A stretch of 64,000 nt of DNA. It comes from Peterkaempfera sp044755465. GTDB taxonomy: Bacteria > Actinomycetota > Actinomycetes > Streptomycetales > Streptomycetaceae. Position numbers and translations under genes: made by a program. Positions within the stretch are counted from its first letter, which is position 1. Each line of letters starts with the position of its first letter. A model generated the notes under the pieces. The model searched no databases, was not told the DNA's origin, and was given only the letters and a program-made list of their open reading frames with translations. This document shows, in pieces, positions 38,752-47,158 of the stretch. Location of the stretch: the NCBI RefSeq assembly GCF_044755465.1, contig NZ_JBIVRB010000010.1, positions 62,001-126,000 on the forward strand, in the 5' to 3' direction.

Positions 38752-38830
38752 CTGGATACTCCTGACGGTGGTACGACCGGTGCGGGACCGCCTGGCGGGG
38801 AGCGACGGCCCCGCAGCCGGCTGGGGAAAC

Positions 38831-38881
38831 TATGACTCCAAAGGTATGACTTATTCAAGCCATCGATATACAAATGTCATA
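38831..38881. promoter_or_regulatory. Operator region between gntK and its regulator
   Basis: TATGACT occurs at 38831-38837 and 38845-38851, and the inverted GTCATA lies at 38876-38881. The second and third half-sites form a TATGAC...GTCATA inverted repeat with a 25-base centre in AT-rich DNA. The region lies between the divergent gntK and regulator genes and fits a GntR-type dimer site. Confidence 0.6.
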
Positions 38882-38904
38882 TGAGTACTGGGAATGGCCC
38901 CCTC

Positions 38905-38910
38905 TACGCT
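38905..38910 (+). promoter_or_regulatory. -10 element implying a leaderless regulator mRNA
   Basis: TACGCT ends 6 bases before ATG 38917, so transcription would begin at or next to the start codon. No ribosome-binding site precedes either candidate start. Confidence 0.5.
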
Positions 38911-38916
38911 GTCCGA

Positions 38917-39612
38917 ATGGACATCCAGGGCCTGCACGGCCGACTGCTCGCGGACCTCGGGCCCGCCATCGCCTCCGGGGAGATCCCGGTGGGCGCGGTG
39001 CTGCGGATGGAGGAGCTGGAGGCCCGGTACGGCGTCTCGCGCACCGTGGTCCGGGAGGCCGTCCGGGTGCTGGAGGCGATGCGCATGGTTGCCTCCCGCC
39101 GCCGGGTCGGCATCACCGTCCAGCCCCGGGCCGGGTGGGACGTCTTCGACCCGCTGGTCATCCGCTGGCGGCTGGCCGGGCCCGACCGGGCGGCCCAGCT
39201 GCGCTCGCTCGGTGACCTGCGGGCGGCGGTCGAGCCGGCTGCCGCCGCGCTGGCGGCCCGGCATGCCACCGACGACCAGCGCCGGGCGCTCGGCGCACTG
39301 GCCGTGGAACTCACCGTCACCGCGCGGACCGGCGACCTGGCGGCCTTCCTCGGGCAGGACATCGCCTTCCACCGGGTGCTGCTCGAAGCCTCCGGCAACG
39401 AGATGTTCGCGCAGCTGGGCGATGTGGTGGCGGCGGTCCTCACCGGCCGTACCGAGCACCGGCTGATGCCGCACCACCCCCGGCCGTACGCGCTGGCCCG
39501 GCACCGTGAGGTGGCCGAGGCGGTGTGCGCGGGGGAGCCGGAGCGGGCCGAGCGGGCGATGCGGGCGATCGTGACCGGGGCGATGGAGGAGCTGCGGACC
39601 ACCCTCGGCTGA
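38917..39612 (+). CDS. FadR/GntR-family regulator of the gluconate genes
   Basis: The 231-residue protein has an N-terminal winged helix (residues 1-75, with L-R-M-E-E-L-E-A-R-Y-G-V-S-R-T-V-V-R-E-A-V-R-V-L-E) and a C-terminal helical FCD ligand domain with metal-binding-type residues (D-I-A-F-H and the late R-H-R-E-V). It probably represses gntK-gntP in the absence of gluconate or a phosphorylated product. I chose ATG 38917 over ATG 38881, because 38881 overlaps an operator half-site. The 12 extra residues also lie outside the domain, and a TACGCT box fits leaderless transcription from 38917. Confidence 0.87.
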   Translation: MDIQGLHGRLLADLGPAIASGEIPVGAVLRMEELEARYGVSRTVVREAVRVLEAMRMVASRRRVGITVQPRAGWDVFDPLVIRWRLAGPDRAAQLRSLGDLRAAVEPAAAALAARHATDDQRRALGALAVELTVTARTGDLAAFLGQDIAFHRVLLEASGNEMFAQLGDVVAAVLTGRTEHRLMPHHPRPYALARHREVAEAVCAGEPERAERAMRAIVTGAMEELRTTLG

Positions 39613-39804
39613 CCCCTGGGCGCACCCCTGAGTGCGGTCGTCCAGGCGGGTGAACGGGTGGGGGAACGGGTGACCGAAGGCTTCCCCGTGTGGGTGAATC
39701 CGCATCCGCTGCCGCTGCCCGCATTCGGCTGCGGCAACCGTGGCGGGCCGTGTTCCCGCTGGTGGCGGCGTTCTGTCGACCCGTCGATATGACGATTGGC
39801 AACA

Positions 39805-39824
39805 TATCAGCGTACCTGCTGATA
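39805..39824. promoter_or_regulatory. Palindromic operator upstream of the MFS fusion gene
   Basis: TATCAGC (39805-39811) and GCTGATA (39818-39824) form a perfect inverted repeat with a 6-base spacer, 48 bases before the start of the transporter. The regulator that binds it is not next to the gene. Confidence 0.55.
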
Positions 39825-39871
39825 AAAAGACCGGTTCGAGTGAACTGTCAGCGGCTGTAATCATCCTCCGC

Positions 39872-42349
39872 ATGTCTGTGATCGAGGGGGGCCGCCGCGC
39901 CCCGGCCGCACCGGCGTCCCAGAAGGCTTCGGAGCCCCAGGAGGCGTCCGGTTCAGCACAGTTGACGCCACGCCAGGTCCGGTTGGTGTTCGCCGGACTG
40001 ATGCTGGCGCTCTTCCTCGCCGCACTCGACCAGACCATCGTCGCCACCGCACTGCCCCGGATCGTGGGCGAGTTGCACGGTCTGGACCGGATGTCCTGGG
40101 TGGTGACCGGCTATCTGCTGGCCTCCACCGTCGTCCTGCCGCTCTACGGCAAGCTCGGTGACCTCTTCGGCCGGGCCAGGGTCTTCCGGGTCGCCATCGC
40201 CGTCTTCATCGTCGGCTCCGCGCTGGCGGGCCGGTCGCACACCATCGACCAGCTGATCCTCTTCCGGGCGGTGCAGGGCATCGGCGGCGGCGGGCTGATG
40301 ATCGGCGTCCAGTCGATCATCGCGGACATCGTCCCGCCCCGGGACCGGGGCCGCTACATGGGCCTGATCGGCGCCGTCTTCGGCGTCTCCTCGGTCGCCG
40401 GGCCGCTGCTCGGCGGCTGGTTCACCGACGGGCCGGGCTGGCGCTGGTGCTTCTGGGTCAACATCCCGATCGGCGCCGTCGCGCTGCTGGTCACCCTGGT
40501 CGTACTGCGGCTGCCCCGCCCGACCGCCCGCCCCCGGCTCGACCTCCCCGGCGCGCTGCTGCTCGCCGTCGCCAGTACCTGCCTGGTGCTCGCCACCAGC
40601 TGGGGCGGCACCGAGTACGGCTGGACCGACCCGGTGATCCTGGAACTGGGCGCCGCCACCCTCGGCTGCCTGCTGCTCTTCGTCCTGGCCGAGCGCCGCG
40701 CCGCCGAGCCGGTGATCCCGCTGCGGCTCTTCCGCGACGGCGTCTTCAATGTCTCCGGCGGCATCGGCGTGGTGGTCGGCGTGGCGCTGTTCGGCGCCGC
40801 CAGCTACCTGCCCAGCTTCCTCCAGATGGTCAACGGGGCCAGCGCCACCGGCTCCGGGCTGCTGATGCTCCCCATGATGGGCGGCATCGTGCTGGCCTCC
40901 ATCGCGTCCGGCCAGCTGATCAGCCGCACCGGCCGGTACAAGGTCTTCCCGATCACCGGCGGCGCCCTGTCCACCGTCGGCATGGCGCTGCTCGGCCTGC
41001 TGCTGCACGCCGACACCCCGTACGCGGTCTCGGCGGCGGCCATGGCGGTGCTCGGCCTCGGGGTCGGCCTGGTGCTGCCGGTGCTGGTCCTGGTGGTGCA
41101 GAACTCGGTCTCCCCGCGCGACATCGGCACCGCCACCTCCGCCAACAACTACCTGCGGCAGATCGGCGGCTCGGTCGGCGCGGCCGTCTTCGGCGCCCTC
41201 TTCCACGCCCGGCTCACCGACCGGCTCGCCCACACCCTGCCCGCCGCCCGGCCGGGCGGTCCGGCGCTGCCGGACACCGACTCCATCACCCCGGAGCTGG
41301 TACGCGCCCTGCCGGGGCCGCTGCGCTCCGGCTACATCACCGCGTACGCGGACGCCATGCCCCGGATCTTCCTCTACCTGGTGCCCGTGCTGGCGCTGGG
41401 ATTCGCCCTCGCCTTCCTGCTCAAGGAGAAACCTTTGGCCACGCATCCGGCAGCCTCCGGCCCCGCAGCGGCCCCCGCCGACCTCCGACTGCCGCCCCAG
41501 GCCGCGCCAGAACCGGCGTCAGCCCCGCTCTCCGCACCTGTCTCCGTGTCGGTGTTCGCGTCCCCGACACCGAACCCGGCCGGGGCCGCCCCCGGCATCC
41601 CGCTGCGCGGCACCGTACGGGAGCCCGACCGGGGCGTGGTGCGCAACGCCGTACTCACCCTGATCGACATGGACGGCCGCCAGGTCGCCAGGGCCGGCAG
41701 CGGCGGTGACGGCGGATGGGCGCTCGCCGCACCCCGGTCCGGCCACTATGTGCTGATCGCCGCCGCGAGCGGCCACCAGCCGCAGGCCGTCACCGTCGCG
41801 GTCGGCACCCGGCCGGTCGACCTCGACGTGGTCCTCGGCGGCACCGGCCGCCTCACCGGCGCGGTCCGCAGCGCTGAGGGCGCCCCGGTGGCCGACGCCG
41901 CCGTGGTCCTCACCGACGGCCGGGGCGAGGTGGTCGCCTCCGGGCACACCGACTCGGACGGTGCGTACGACTTCCGCGACCTGGTGGCGGGCGACTACAC
42001 CATGGCCGTCAGCGCCCGCGCCTACCGCCCGGCCGCGCTCGCGGTGTCGATCGGCGCCAGCGGCGGGACCAGGCAGGACGTCGCGCTCACCGGCAGCGGG
42101 ACGCTGCGCGGCACGGTCCGCACCAGCGGCGGCCACCCGGTGGCCGACGCCCGGGTCACCCTGCTGGACTCGGCCGGCACGGTGGTGGCGGCGGTGACCA
42201 CGTCGGCCGACGGGGCGTTCCGCTTCAGCGACCTGGAGCCGGGCGAGTACACGGTGATCGCCAGCGGGTACCCGCCGGTGGCCACGGCCCTCCGCCTCGA
42301 AGACGGCCACACCGAACGCGACCTCCACCTCTCCCACCGCCCGGACTGA
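39872..42349 (+). CDS. DHA2-type MFS exporter fused to three carboxypeptidase-regulatory-like domains
   Basis: The 825-residue protein starts at ATG 39872. Residues up to about 520 form a 14-segment EmrB/QacA-like exporter with the signatures L-D-Q-T-I-V-A-T-A-L-P and L-G-D-L-F-G-R-A-R. After an Ala/Pro-rich linker, three tandem beta-sandwich domains follow (about 577-655, 656-738 and 739-825). Each begins with G-T-V-R or G-A-V-R and ends near A-G-D-Y or P-G-E-Y, as in carboxypeptidase-regulatory or CnaB-like folds. The exporter should use the proton gradient. The role of the sandwich domains is unknown; they could bind sugars, proteins or the cargo. No clear ribosome-binding site is seen. 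Confidence 0.88.
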   Translation: MSVIEGGRRAPAAPASQKASEPQEASGSAQLTPRQVRLVFAGLMLALFLAALDQTIVATALPRIVGELHGLDRMSWVVTGYLLASTVVLPLYGKLGDLFGRARVFRVAIAVFIVGSALAGRSHTIDQLILFRAVQGIGGGGLMIGVQSIIADIVPPRDRGRYMGLIGAVFGVSSVAGPLLGGWFTDGPGWRWCFWVNIPIGAVALLVTLVVLRLPRPTARPRLDLPGALLLAVASTCLVLATSWGGTEYGWTDPVILELGAATLGCLLLFVLAERRAAEPVIPLRLFRDGVFNVSGGIGVVVGVALFGAASYLPSFLQMVNGASATGSGLLMLPMMGGIVLASIASGQLISRTGRYKVFPITGGALSTVGMALLGLLLHADTPYAVSAAAMAVLGLGVGLVLPVLVLVVQNSVSPRDIGTATSANNYLRQIGGSVGAAVFGALFHARLTDRLAHTLPAARPGGPALPDTDSITPELVRALPGPLRSGYITAYADAMPRIFLYLVPVLALGFALAFLLKEKPLATHPAASGPAAAPADLRLPPQAAPEPASAPLSAPVSVSVFASPTPNPAGAAPGIPLRGTVREPDRGVVRNAVLTLIDMDGRQVARAGSGGDGGWALAAPRSGHYVLIAAASGHQPQAVTVAVGTRPVDLDVVLGGTGRLTGAVRSAEGAPVADAAVVLTDGRGEVVASGHTDSDGAYDFRDLVAGDYTMAVSARAYRPAALAVSIGASGGTRQDVALTGSGTLRGTVRTSGGHPVADARVTLLDSAGTVVAAVTTSADGAFRFSDLEPGEYTVIASGYPPVATALRLEDGHTERDLHLSHRPD

Positions 42350-42423
42350 ACCACCCACCGGCCCACCGGATCACCCGTCCCGGGTCATTCGAGGGCCCGC
42401 CTTGGTTCACCGGGGATGGGTGA

Positions 42424-42660
42424 TTCGAGGAGCGCGGGGAACCCTGCACCTTGGTAGGGCGCTGCCCGTGCCTTTGGGTGGCGTGCCGGGGACGGGTCGT
42501 TCGAGGGGCGCGGGGAACTGCGCGGGGAACCCTGCACCTTCGTGGGGCGCTGCCCGTGCCTTTGGGCGGTGTGCCGGGGACGGGTTGTTCGAGGGGCGCG
42601 GGGAACTGCGCGAGGAACCCTGCACCTTCGTAGGGCGCTGAGCGCGCAGTTCCCCACGCC
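42424..42660. repeat. Three tandem copies of a GC-rich intergenic repeat ending in an inverted copy
   Basis: Copies begin with TTCGAGG at 42424, 42500 and 42589 and share blocks such as GAACCCTGCACCTT and GGGCGCTGCCCGTGCC. The second and third carry GCGCGGGGAACTGCGCG, and the array ends at about 42641-42660 with the inverse motif GCGCAGTTCCCC, so a long hairpin can form. It sits in the 446-base gap before the polysaccharide cluster. The motif resembles a common streptomycete intergenic repeat, from memory. Confidence 0.8.
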
Positions 42661-42782
42661 CCCGGGTGGTTGCCGGGCTGGGCGAGGTGCAGTTCCCCGC
42701 CCCCCGGGAGGGCGCCGCTGCTGGGCGGGTGAGGCGGCGCGGCGGACGGGTGAGGCGGGGGGCGGGCGGGGGTGGCCGACCC

Positions 42783-42788
42783 TAGGGT
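42783..42788 (+). promoter_or_regulatory. -10 element implying a leaderless start of the first glycosyltransferase
   Basis: TAGGGT ends 7 bases before GTG 42796, the spacing of a leaderless transcript. No ribosome-binding site lies upstream. Confidence 0.4.
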
Positions 42789-42795
42789 GGCGGCC

Positions 42796-43968
42796 GTGGG
42801 CGTGACGATTCTGCATGTGTCCCAGCCGGTCGACGGCGGAGTCGCCCGGGTGGTGGCCGACCTGGTTCGGGGTCAGGTGGCCGAGGGTCACCGGGTGGCG
42901 GTCGCCTGCCCGCCGGGCGGCCGCCTCGCCGGCCGGGCCGCCGCCGCCGGGGCGGAGGTGCTGCCCTGGCCGGCCCGGCGCTCACCCGGCCCCACGGTCG
43001 CCGCCGAGGCGTGGCGGCTACGCCGGATCGCCGCCGAGCACCGCCCCGACCTGGTACATCTGCACAGTGCCAAGGCGGGCCTGGCCGGCCGGTTGGCGGT
43101 ACGGGGCCGGGTGCCCACCCTGTTCCAGCCGCACGCGTGGTCGTTCGCCGCCGTGGCGGGACCGGTGGCCGGTGCCGCGCTGGGCTGGGAGCGGCTGGCC
43201 GCCCGCTGGGCGCAGGCGGTGCTGTGCGTCAGCGAGCAGGAGCGCCGCGACGGGGTCGGCGCGGGCATCCGGCCCCGCCGCTGGGAGGTGGTCCCCAACG
43301 GGGTGGACCTGGACCGCCACACCGCCGCCGATGAGGCCGCCCGCCGCCGCGCCCGGCTGGCGCTGGGGCTGGACCCGGCCGCCCCGCTGGCGGTCTGCGT
43401 CGGCCGGCTGTGCCGGCAGAAGGGCCAGGACGTGCTGCTCGCGGCCTGGCCGGAGGTGCTGCGCCGGGTACCGGGGGCCGGGCTGGCGCTGGTCGGTGCC
43501 GGGCCGGACCGGGCGGCGCTGGAGCGGACGGTGGGGCGGTTCCCGGTCGGGTCCGGGGTGCGGCTGGCCGGGGACGTGTCCGACCCCCGCCCGTGGTGTG
43601 CCGCCGCCGATCTGGTGGTGCTGCCCTCCCGCTGGGAGGGCATGGCGCTGGTCCCGCTGGAGGCGATGGCGGCGGCGCGGCCGGTGGTGCTGGCCGACGT
43701 ACCCGGCGCGGCGGAGTGCCTGCCGCCGGACGCGCGGCGCGGCGCGCTGGTGCCGCCGGAGGACCCGCGCGCGCTGGCGGTGGCCGTCGCGGCGGCGCTG
43801 GCCGACCGGGCGGGCTGCGCCCGGCGCGGGGCGCTGGCCCGTGAGCATGTGGCCGCCCGGCACGACGTCCGCCGGGTGGTGACGCGGATCTCCGAGCTGT
43901 ACGGCGAGCTGCTGGCCGACCACCGGCCCGAGCCCCGTACGGCCGTCGCCGCCGGCTGGCAGGGCTGA
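42796..43968 (+). CDS. Glycosyltransferase, GT4 family
   Basis: The 390-residue protein has two Rossmann-like domains of the GT-B fold. The N-terminal domain has V-D-G-G-V-A-R-V-V and the D-L-V-H-L-H-S stretch. The C-terminal donor-binding domain has C-V-G-R-L-C-R-Q-K-G-Q-D-V-L-L and the E-x7-E region W-E-G-M-A-L-V-P-L-E-A-M. It transfers a nucleotide-activated sugar to a lipid-linked acceptor in the cytoplasm. GTG 42796 is chosen for its TAGGGT box; GTG 42802 is also possible. It stands at the left of the polysaccharide cluster, separated from the rest by a 302-base promoter region. Confidence 0.88.
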   Translation: MGVTILHVSQPVDGGVARVVADLVRGQVAEGHRVAVACPPGGRLAGRAAAAGAEVLPWPARRSPGPTVAAEAWRLRRIAAEHRPDLVHLHSAKAGLAGRLAVRGRVPTLFQPHAWSFAAVAGPVAGAALGWERLAARWAQAVLCVSEQERRDGVGAGIRPRRWEVVPNGVDLDRHTAADEAARRRARLALGLDPAAPLAVCVGRLCRQKGQDVLLAAWPEVLRRVPGAGLALVGAGPDRAALERTVGRFPVGSGVRLAGDVSDPRPWCAAADLVVLPSRWEGMALVPLEAMAAARPVVLADVPGAAECLPPDARRGALVPPEDPRALAVAVAAALADRAGCARRGALAREHVAARHDVRRVVTRISELYGELLADHRPEPRTAVAAGWQG

Positions 43969-44270
43969 CCGGCCGTCGGCAGCGGCCGCGTACGGGTGTT
44001 GCGGTGGGGCCGGGCGGATGGATTTCGGCGGCCGGGGGCGGTGGCCGACGGAAGCCGAACCGTTAATCAGATAAATGGGCGGCCGGTGTGAAAGGGCCAG
44101 TCAACTGACCGCTTACGTATGATTCGTCGGTACTGTCTGATTTTACCGGTATCAGTCCCATGGCCGCAGCCCGGCGGGCGGGTACCGACTGCGGCGGCAG
44201 GTCCCGACCGGACCGCCCCGATGGGCCGGAGCCACGGACCACGGCACACAGCAGGGGAGTACGTGCGCGG
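43969..44270. promoter_or_regulatory. Promoter region of the polysaccharide cluster
   Basis: The stretch 44055-44160 is AT-rich compared with its surroundings. It contains TATGAT (44118-44123), a good -10 element with a poor -35, and a small GTCA-AC-TGAC palindrome just upstream. A transcript from here would read into the priming transferase and on through the coupled genes. Confidence 0.4.
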
Positions 44271-45779
44271 ATGAGCATTGAGAACGAGAGCGTGCCACAC
44301 CCCGGACGAGTCGCCACGTCCGGCCGGGTCGCCGCCGCCGAACTCGGGCCACCGCAGCTCAGGTCACCCGCCCCGCCCGCCGTCCCCGGCCGCAGACCGC
44401 ACACCGCCCGGCCCGAGGCGGCCCTGCCCGCCGGACTGCTCGCGCTGGACGCCCTGGCCGCCGGGGCCGCCGCCGCGCTCGGCACCCCCAGCCGCCCGCT
44501 CATCCCCGCCGACGTACTGTTCGGCACCGCCGCCCTGCTGCCCGCGCTGCTGCTGCTCAACGGCGCGGGCGGCCTGTACCGGAGCCGCCTCGCCCTCTCC
44601 GTGCTCGACGAACTGCCCGCCCTCACCGGCCGCGCCGCCGTCGCCGCCGCCTGCGCGGTGACCCTCTGCGGCTGCCTGAACGGCGGCTGGCCGGCCTTCG
44701 CACCCGCCACCGCCGCCGGGCTGCTGCACCTGCTCGGCGGCTATCTGACCCTTGCCGTGTCCGGCCGCGCCGCGCTCTACGCGACGGTCCGCAGCGCCCG
44801 CCGCCGCAGCCCCAGGCCGGTGCTGGTGGTCGGCGCCGGGCACCTCGGCCGCCGGGTCGCCGCGACCATGCTGGCCCGGCCCGAGTACGGCATGCGCCCG
44901 GTCGGCTATCTGGACCCCGGCCCGGTGCTGCTCCATGACGACCTGACGATTCCGGTGCTCGGCGGCCGCGAGGTGCTGGAACGGGAGATCGACCGACGCG
45001 GCGCGTACGACCTGGTGGTCGCCGCGGGCGGCCCCGTCGCCACCGCCGCGATGCGCGACGCCGCCCGGCTCGGCTGCCGCCTGTGGCTGGTGCCGGGCGT
45101 GCGCGAGTACGCCACCCTGGAGCACGGCCGCCGCGCCGCCCACGGCGACCACCTGTGGGGCTTCCCCTTCCTGCGGCTGGGCCGCCCCGCCCGGCAGCGG
45201 GCCGGCTGGACCGGCAAGCGCGCCCTGGACGTCCTGGCCGCCGGGGTGCTGCTGCTGCTCGCCGCACCGCTGCTCGCCGCCTGCGCACTGGCCGTACGGC
45301 TGGAGGACGGGCCGGGTGTGCTCTTCCGGCAGCAGCGGATCGGGCTGGACGGCCGGGCCTTCACCCTGCTGAAGTTCCGCACCCTGCGCCCGGCCGACGA
45401 GCACGAGTCCGCCACCCGCTGGAACATCGCGCAGGACCAACGGGTGGGCCGGGTCGGCCGCTTCCTGCGCCGCACCTCGCTGGACGAGCTGCCGCAGCTG
45501 TGGAACGTGCTGCGCGGCGAGATGAGCATGGTCGGCCCGCGCCCCGAGCGGCCGTACTTCGTGCTGCGGTTCACCCAGGCCAACCCCGAGTACGCCGACC
45601 GGCACCGGGTCCCGGTCGGCATCACCGGACTCGCCCAGATCCACGGGCTGCGCGGCGACACCTCCATCGAGGACCGCACCCGCTTCGACAACCACTACAT
45701 CGAGACCTGGAGCCTCTGGCAGGACGTCAAGATCCTGCTGCGTACGGCAGGCTCGCTGGTCCGCCGGGACGGGAGCTGA
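44271..45779 (+). CDS. Polyprenyl-phosphate sugar-1-phosphate transferase, priming enzyme (WcaJ-like)
   Basis: This enzyme moves a sugar-1-phosphate from a nucleotide sugar to undecaprenyl phosphate, the first step of polysaccharide repeat assembly. The 502-residue protein has N-terminal membrane segments, a Rossmann-like middle domain (V-L-V-V-G-A-G-H-L-G-R-R-V-A) and a C-terminal bacterial sugar transferase domain. That domain has the signatures K-F-R-T-L, R-R-T-S-L-D-E-L-P-Q-L-W-N-V-L and M-S-M-V-G-P-R-P-E. I chose ATG 44271, with AGGGGAG 11 bases upstream; an ATG at 44160 in the same frame lacks a ribosome-binding site and adds no family sequence. The sugar is unknown. Confidence 0.92.
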   Translation: MSIENESVPHPGRVATSGRVAAAELGPPQLRSPAPPAVPGRRPHTARPEAALPAGLLALDALAAGAAAALGTPSRPLIPADVLFGTAALLPALLLLNGAGGLYRSRLALSVLDELPALTGRAAVAAACAVTLCGCLNGGWPAFAPATAAGLLHLLGGYLTLAVSGRAALYATVRSARRRSPRPVLVVGAGHLGRRVAATMLARPEYGMRPVGYLDPGPVLLHDDLTIPVLGGREVLEREIDRRGAYDLVVAAGGPVATAAMRDAARLGCRLWLVPGVREYATLEHGRRAAHGDHLWGFPFLRLGRPARQRAGWTGKRALDVLAAGVLLLLAAPLLAACALAVRLEDGPGVLFRQQRIGLDGRAFTLLKFRTLRPADEHESATRWNIAQDQRVGRVGRFLRRTSLDELPQLWNVLRGEMSMVGPRPERPYFVLRFTQANPEYADRHRVPVGITGLAQIHGLRGDTSIEDRTRFDNHYIETWSLWQDVKILLRTAGSLVRRDGS

Positions 45780-45787
45780 CCCCCGCC

Positions 45788-47158
45788 ATGGCCACCACCC
45801 TCCCCGCACCCGCCGAAACCGCACCCGCACCGGTACCCGCTCCCGTGTCGGCTGCTCGGGCCCGCGAGCTGCTGCGTAGGCCCAGCCTGGCCGCCGCCGC
45901 CACGGTGCTGCTGGTCTGCGTCCCCAGCGGCGAACAGGACGTCACCGCCGCCGTCCACATCACCCCCGCCGACGTCGCCTCGCTGGTGCTGGTCGCGGTC
46001 GTCGCGCTGGCGCTGCTGCGCGGCCGGCTCCGGACGGCGCTCAGCCCGCTCGCCTGCCTGCTGTTCGGCGCGGTCGCGGTGGCCGCAGCGGTCGCCACCG
46101 CCACCGCCGTGGACCCGATCGCGGCGCTCACCGGCTTCGTCCGGCTGGTCCAGGTCTTCGTGCTGGTCCCGGTCGCCGTACTGCTCTCGCTGCGCGACCG
46201 GCGCGACATCCGGCTGCTGCTCGGCGCCCTGGTGGCGGCCGCGCTGATCGAGGGCGCCGTCGGCGTCCACCAGTATCTGACCGGCACCGGCGCCTCCTTC
46301 ACCGGCCGGCCGATCCGCGCGGTCGGCACCTTCGGCGCGCTGGACATCATGGCCATGTCCGCCGTGGTCAGCTACGGCCTGGTGGCCGCCCTCGCGCTGG
46401 CCGTCGGGCTGCGCGACTCCGCCGCCCACCGGCCGCACCGCTGCGCGCTGTACGCGGTGGCGGTGGCGCTGGTGCTGCCGCTCGCCTTCTCCTTCAGCCG
46501 GGGCAGCTGGATCGCCTGCGCCGCTGCCGCCGCCGTCATCCTGCTGCGCGCCGACGCCCGGCTCGCGCTGCGCACCGCCGCCGTCGCGGCGGCGGTCGCC
46601 GTGGTGCTGGTCGGCGGGGTCGGCGTGGGTACGACCGGCCTCTCCGAGCGGCTGGGCAGCATCGCGGGCGTCTCCGACCGCCCCGACCACTCGGTCACCG
46701 ACCGGTACGACCTGTGGACCACCGCCGAGCGCATCTGGCGGGACCACCCGCTCACCGGGGCCGGACCCAAGGGCTTCCAACGGCTGCGGGACAGCCATGC
46801 GCCGCTGCGGCTCTCCTCCGCCAGCGACGCGGAGGACGGCACGGTCGGCTTCCGGCACGAGCCGCTGCTCTCCCCGCACAACATGTACCTGCTGGTTCTC
46901 AGTGAGCAGGGACTGCTCGGCATCCTGGCGCACGGCGCGCTGCTGCTGGTCCTGCTGGTACGCGGACTGCGGCGCGGCGGACGCGACGGCGCGGGCCTGG
47001 CCGCGACCGGGCTGCTGGTCTGGCTGCTGATCGACTTCCTCTACTCCGACATCGGAGGCACCACCACCGTCCTCACCTCGGTCGTCCTCGGCCTGGCCGC
47101 CCGCTGGGCGCTGCCCGCCGCGCCCGCCGCCGAACCGAAGGAGGCCGCCACCCGGTGA
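45788..47158 (+). CDS. O-antigen ligase/Wzy-like polysaccharide polymerase
   Basis: The 456-residue protein has about 11-12 membrane segments and a large outer loop. The loop carries the Wzy_C-type stretch R-Y-D-L-W-T-T-A-E-R-I-W-R-D-H-P-L-T-G-A-G-P, followed by S-P-H-N-M-Y-L-L-V-L-S-E-Q-G-L. In a cluster with a priming transferase and a flippase, the likely task is to polymerise lipid-linked repeats outside the membrane. Ligation of a finished chain to a surface acceptor is the alternative. ATG 45788 lies 8 bases after the previous stop, and the stop overlaps the next gene in a GTGA. Confidence 0.88.
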   Translation: MATTLPAPAETAPAPVPAPVSAARARELLRRPSLAAAATVLLVCVPSGEQDVTAAVHITPADVASLVLVAVVALALLRGRLRTALSPLACLLFGAVAVAAAVATATAVDPIAALTGFVRLVQVFVLVPVAVLLSLRDRRDIRLLLGALVAAALIEGAVGVHQYLTGTGASFTGRPIRAVGTFGALDIMAMSAVVSYGLVAALALAVGLRDSAAHRPHRCALYAVAVALVLPLAFSFSRGSWIACAAAAAVILLRADARLALRTAAVAAAVAVVLVGGVGVGTTGLSERLGSIAGVSDRPDHSVTDRYDLWTTAERIWRDHPLTGAGPKGFQRLRDSHAPLRLSSASDAEDGTVGFRHEPLLSPHNMYLLVLSEQGLLGILAHGALLLVLLVRGLRRGGRDGAGLAATGLLVWLLIDFLYSDIGGTTTVLTSVVLGLAARWALPAAPAAEPKEAATR

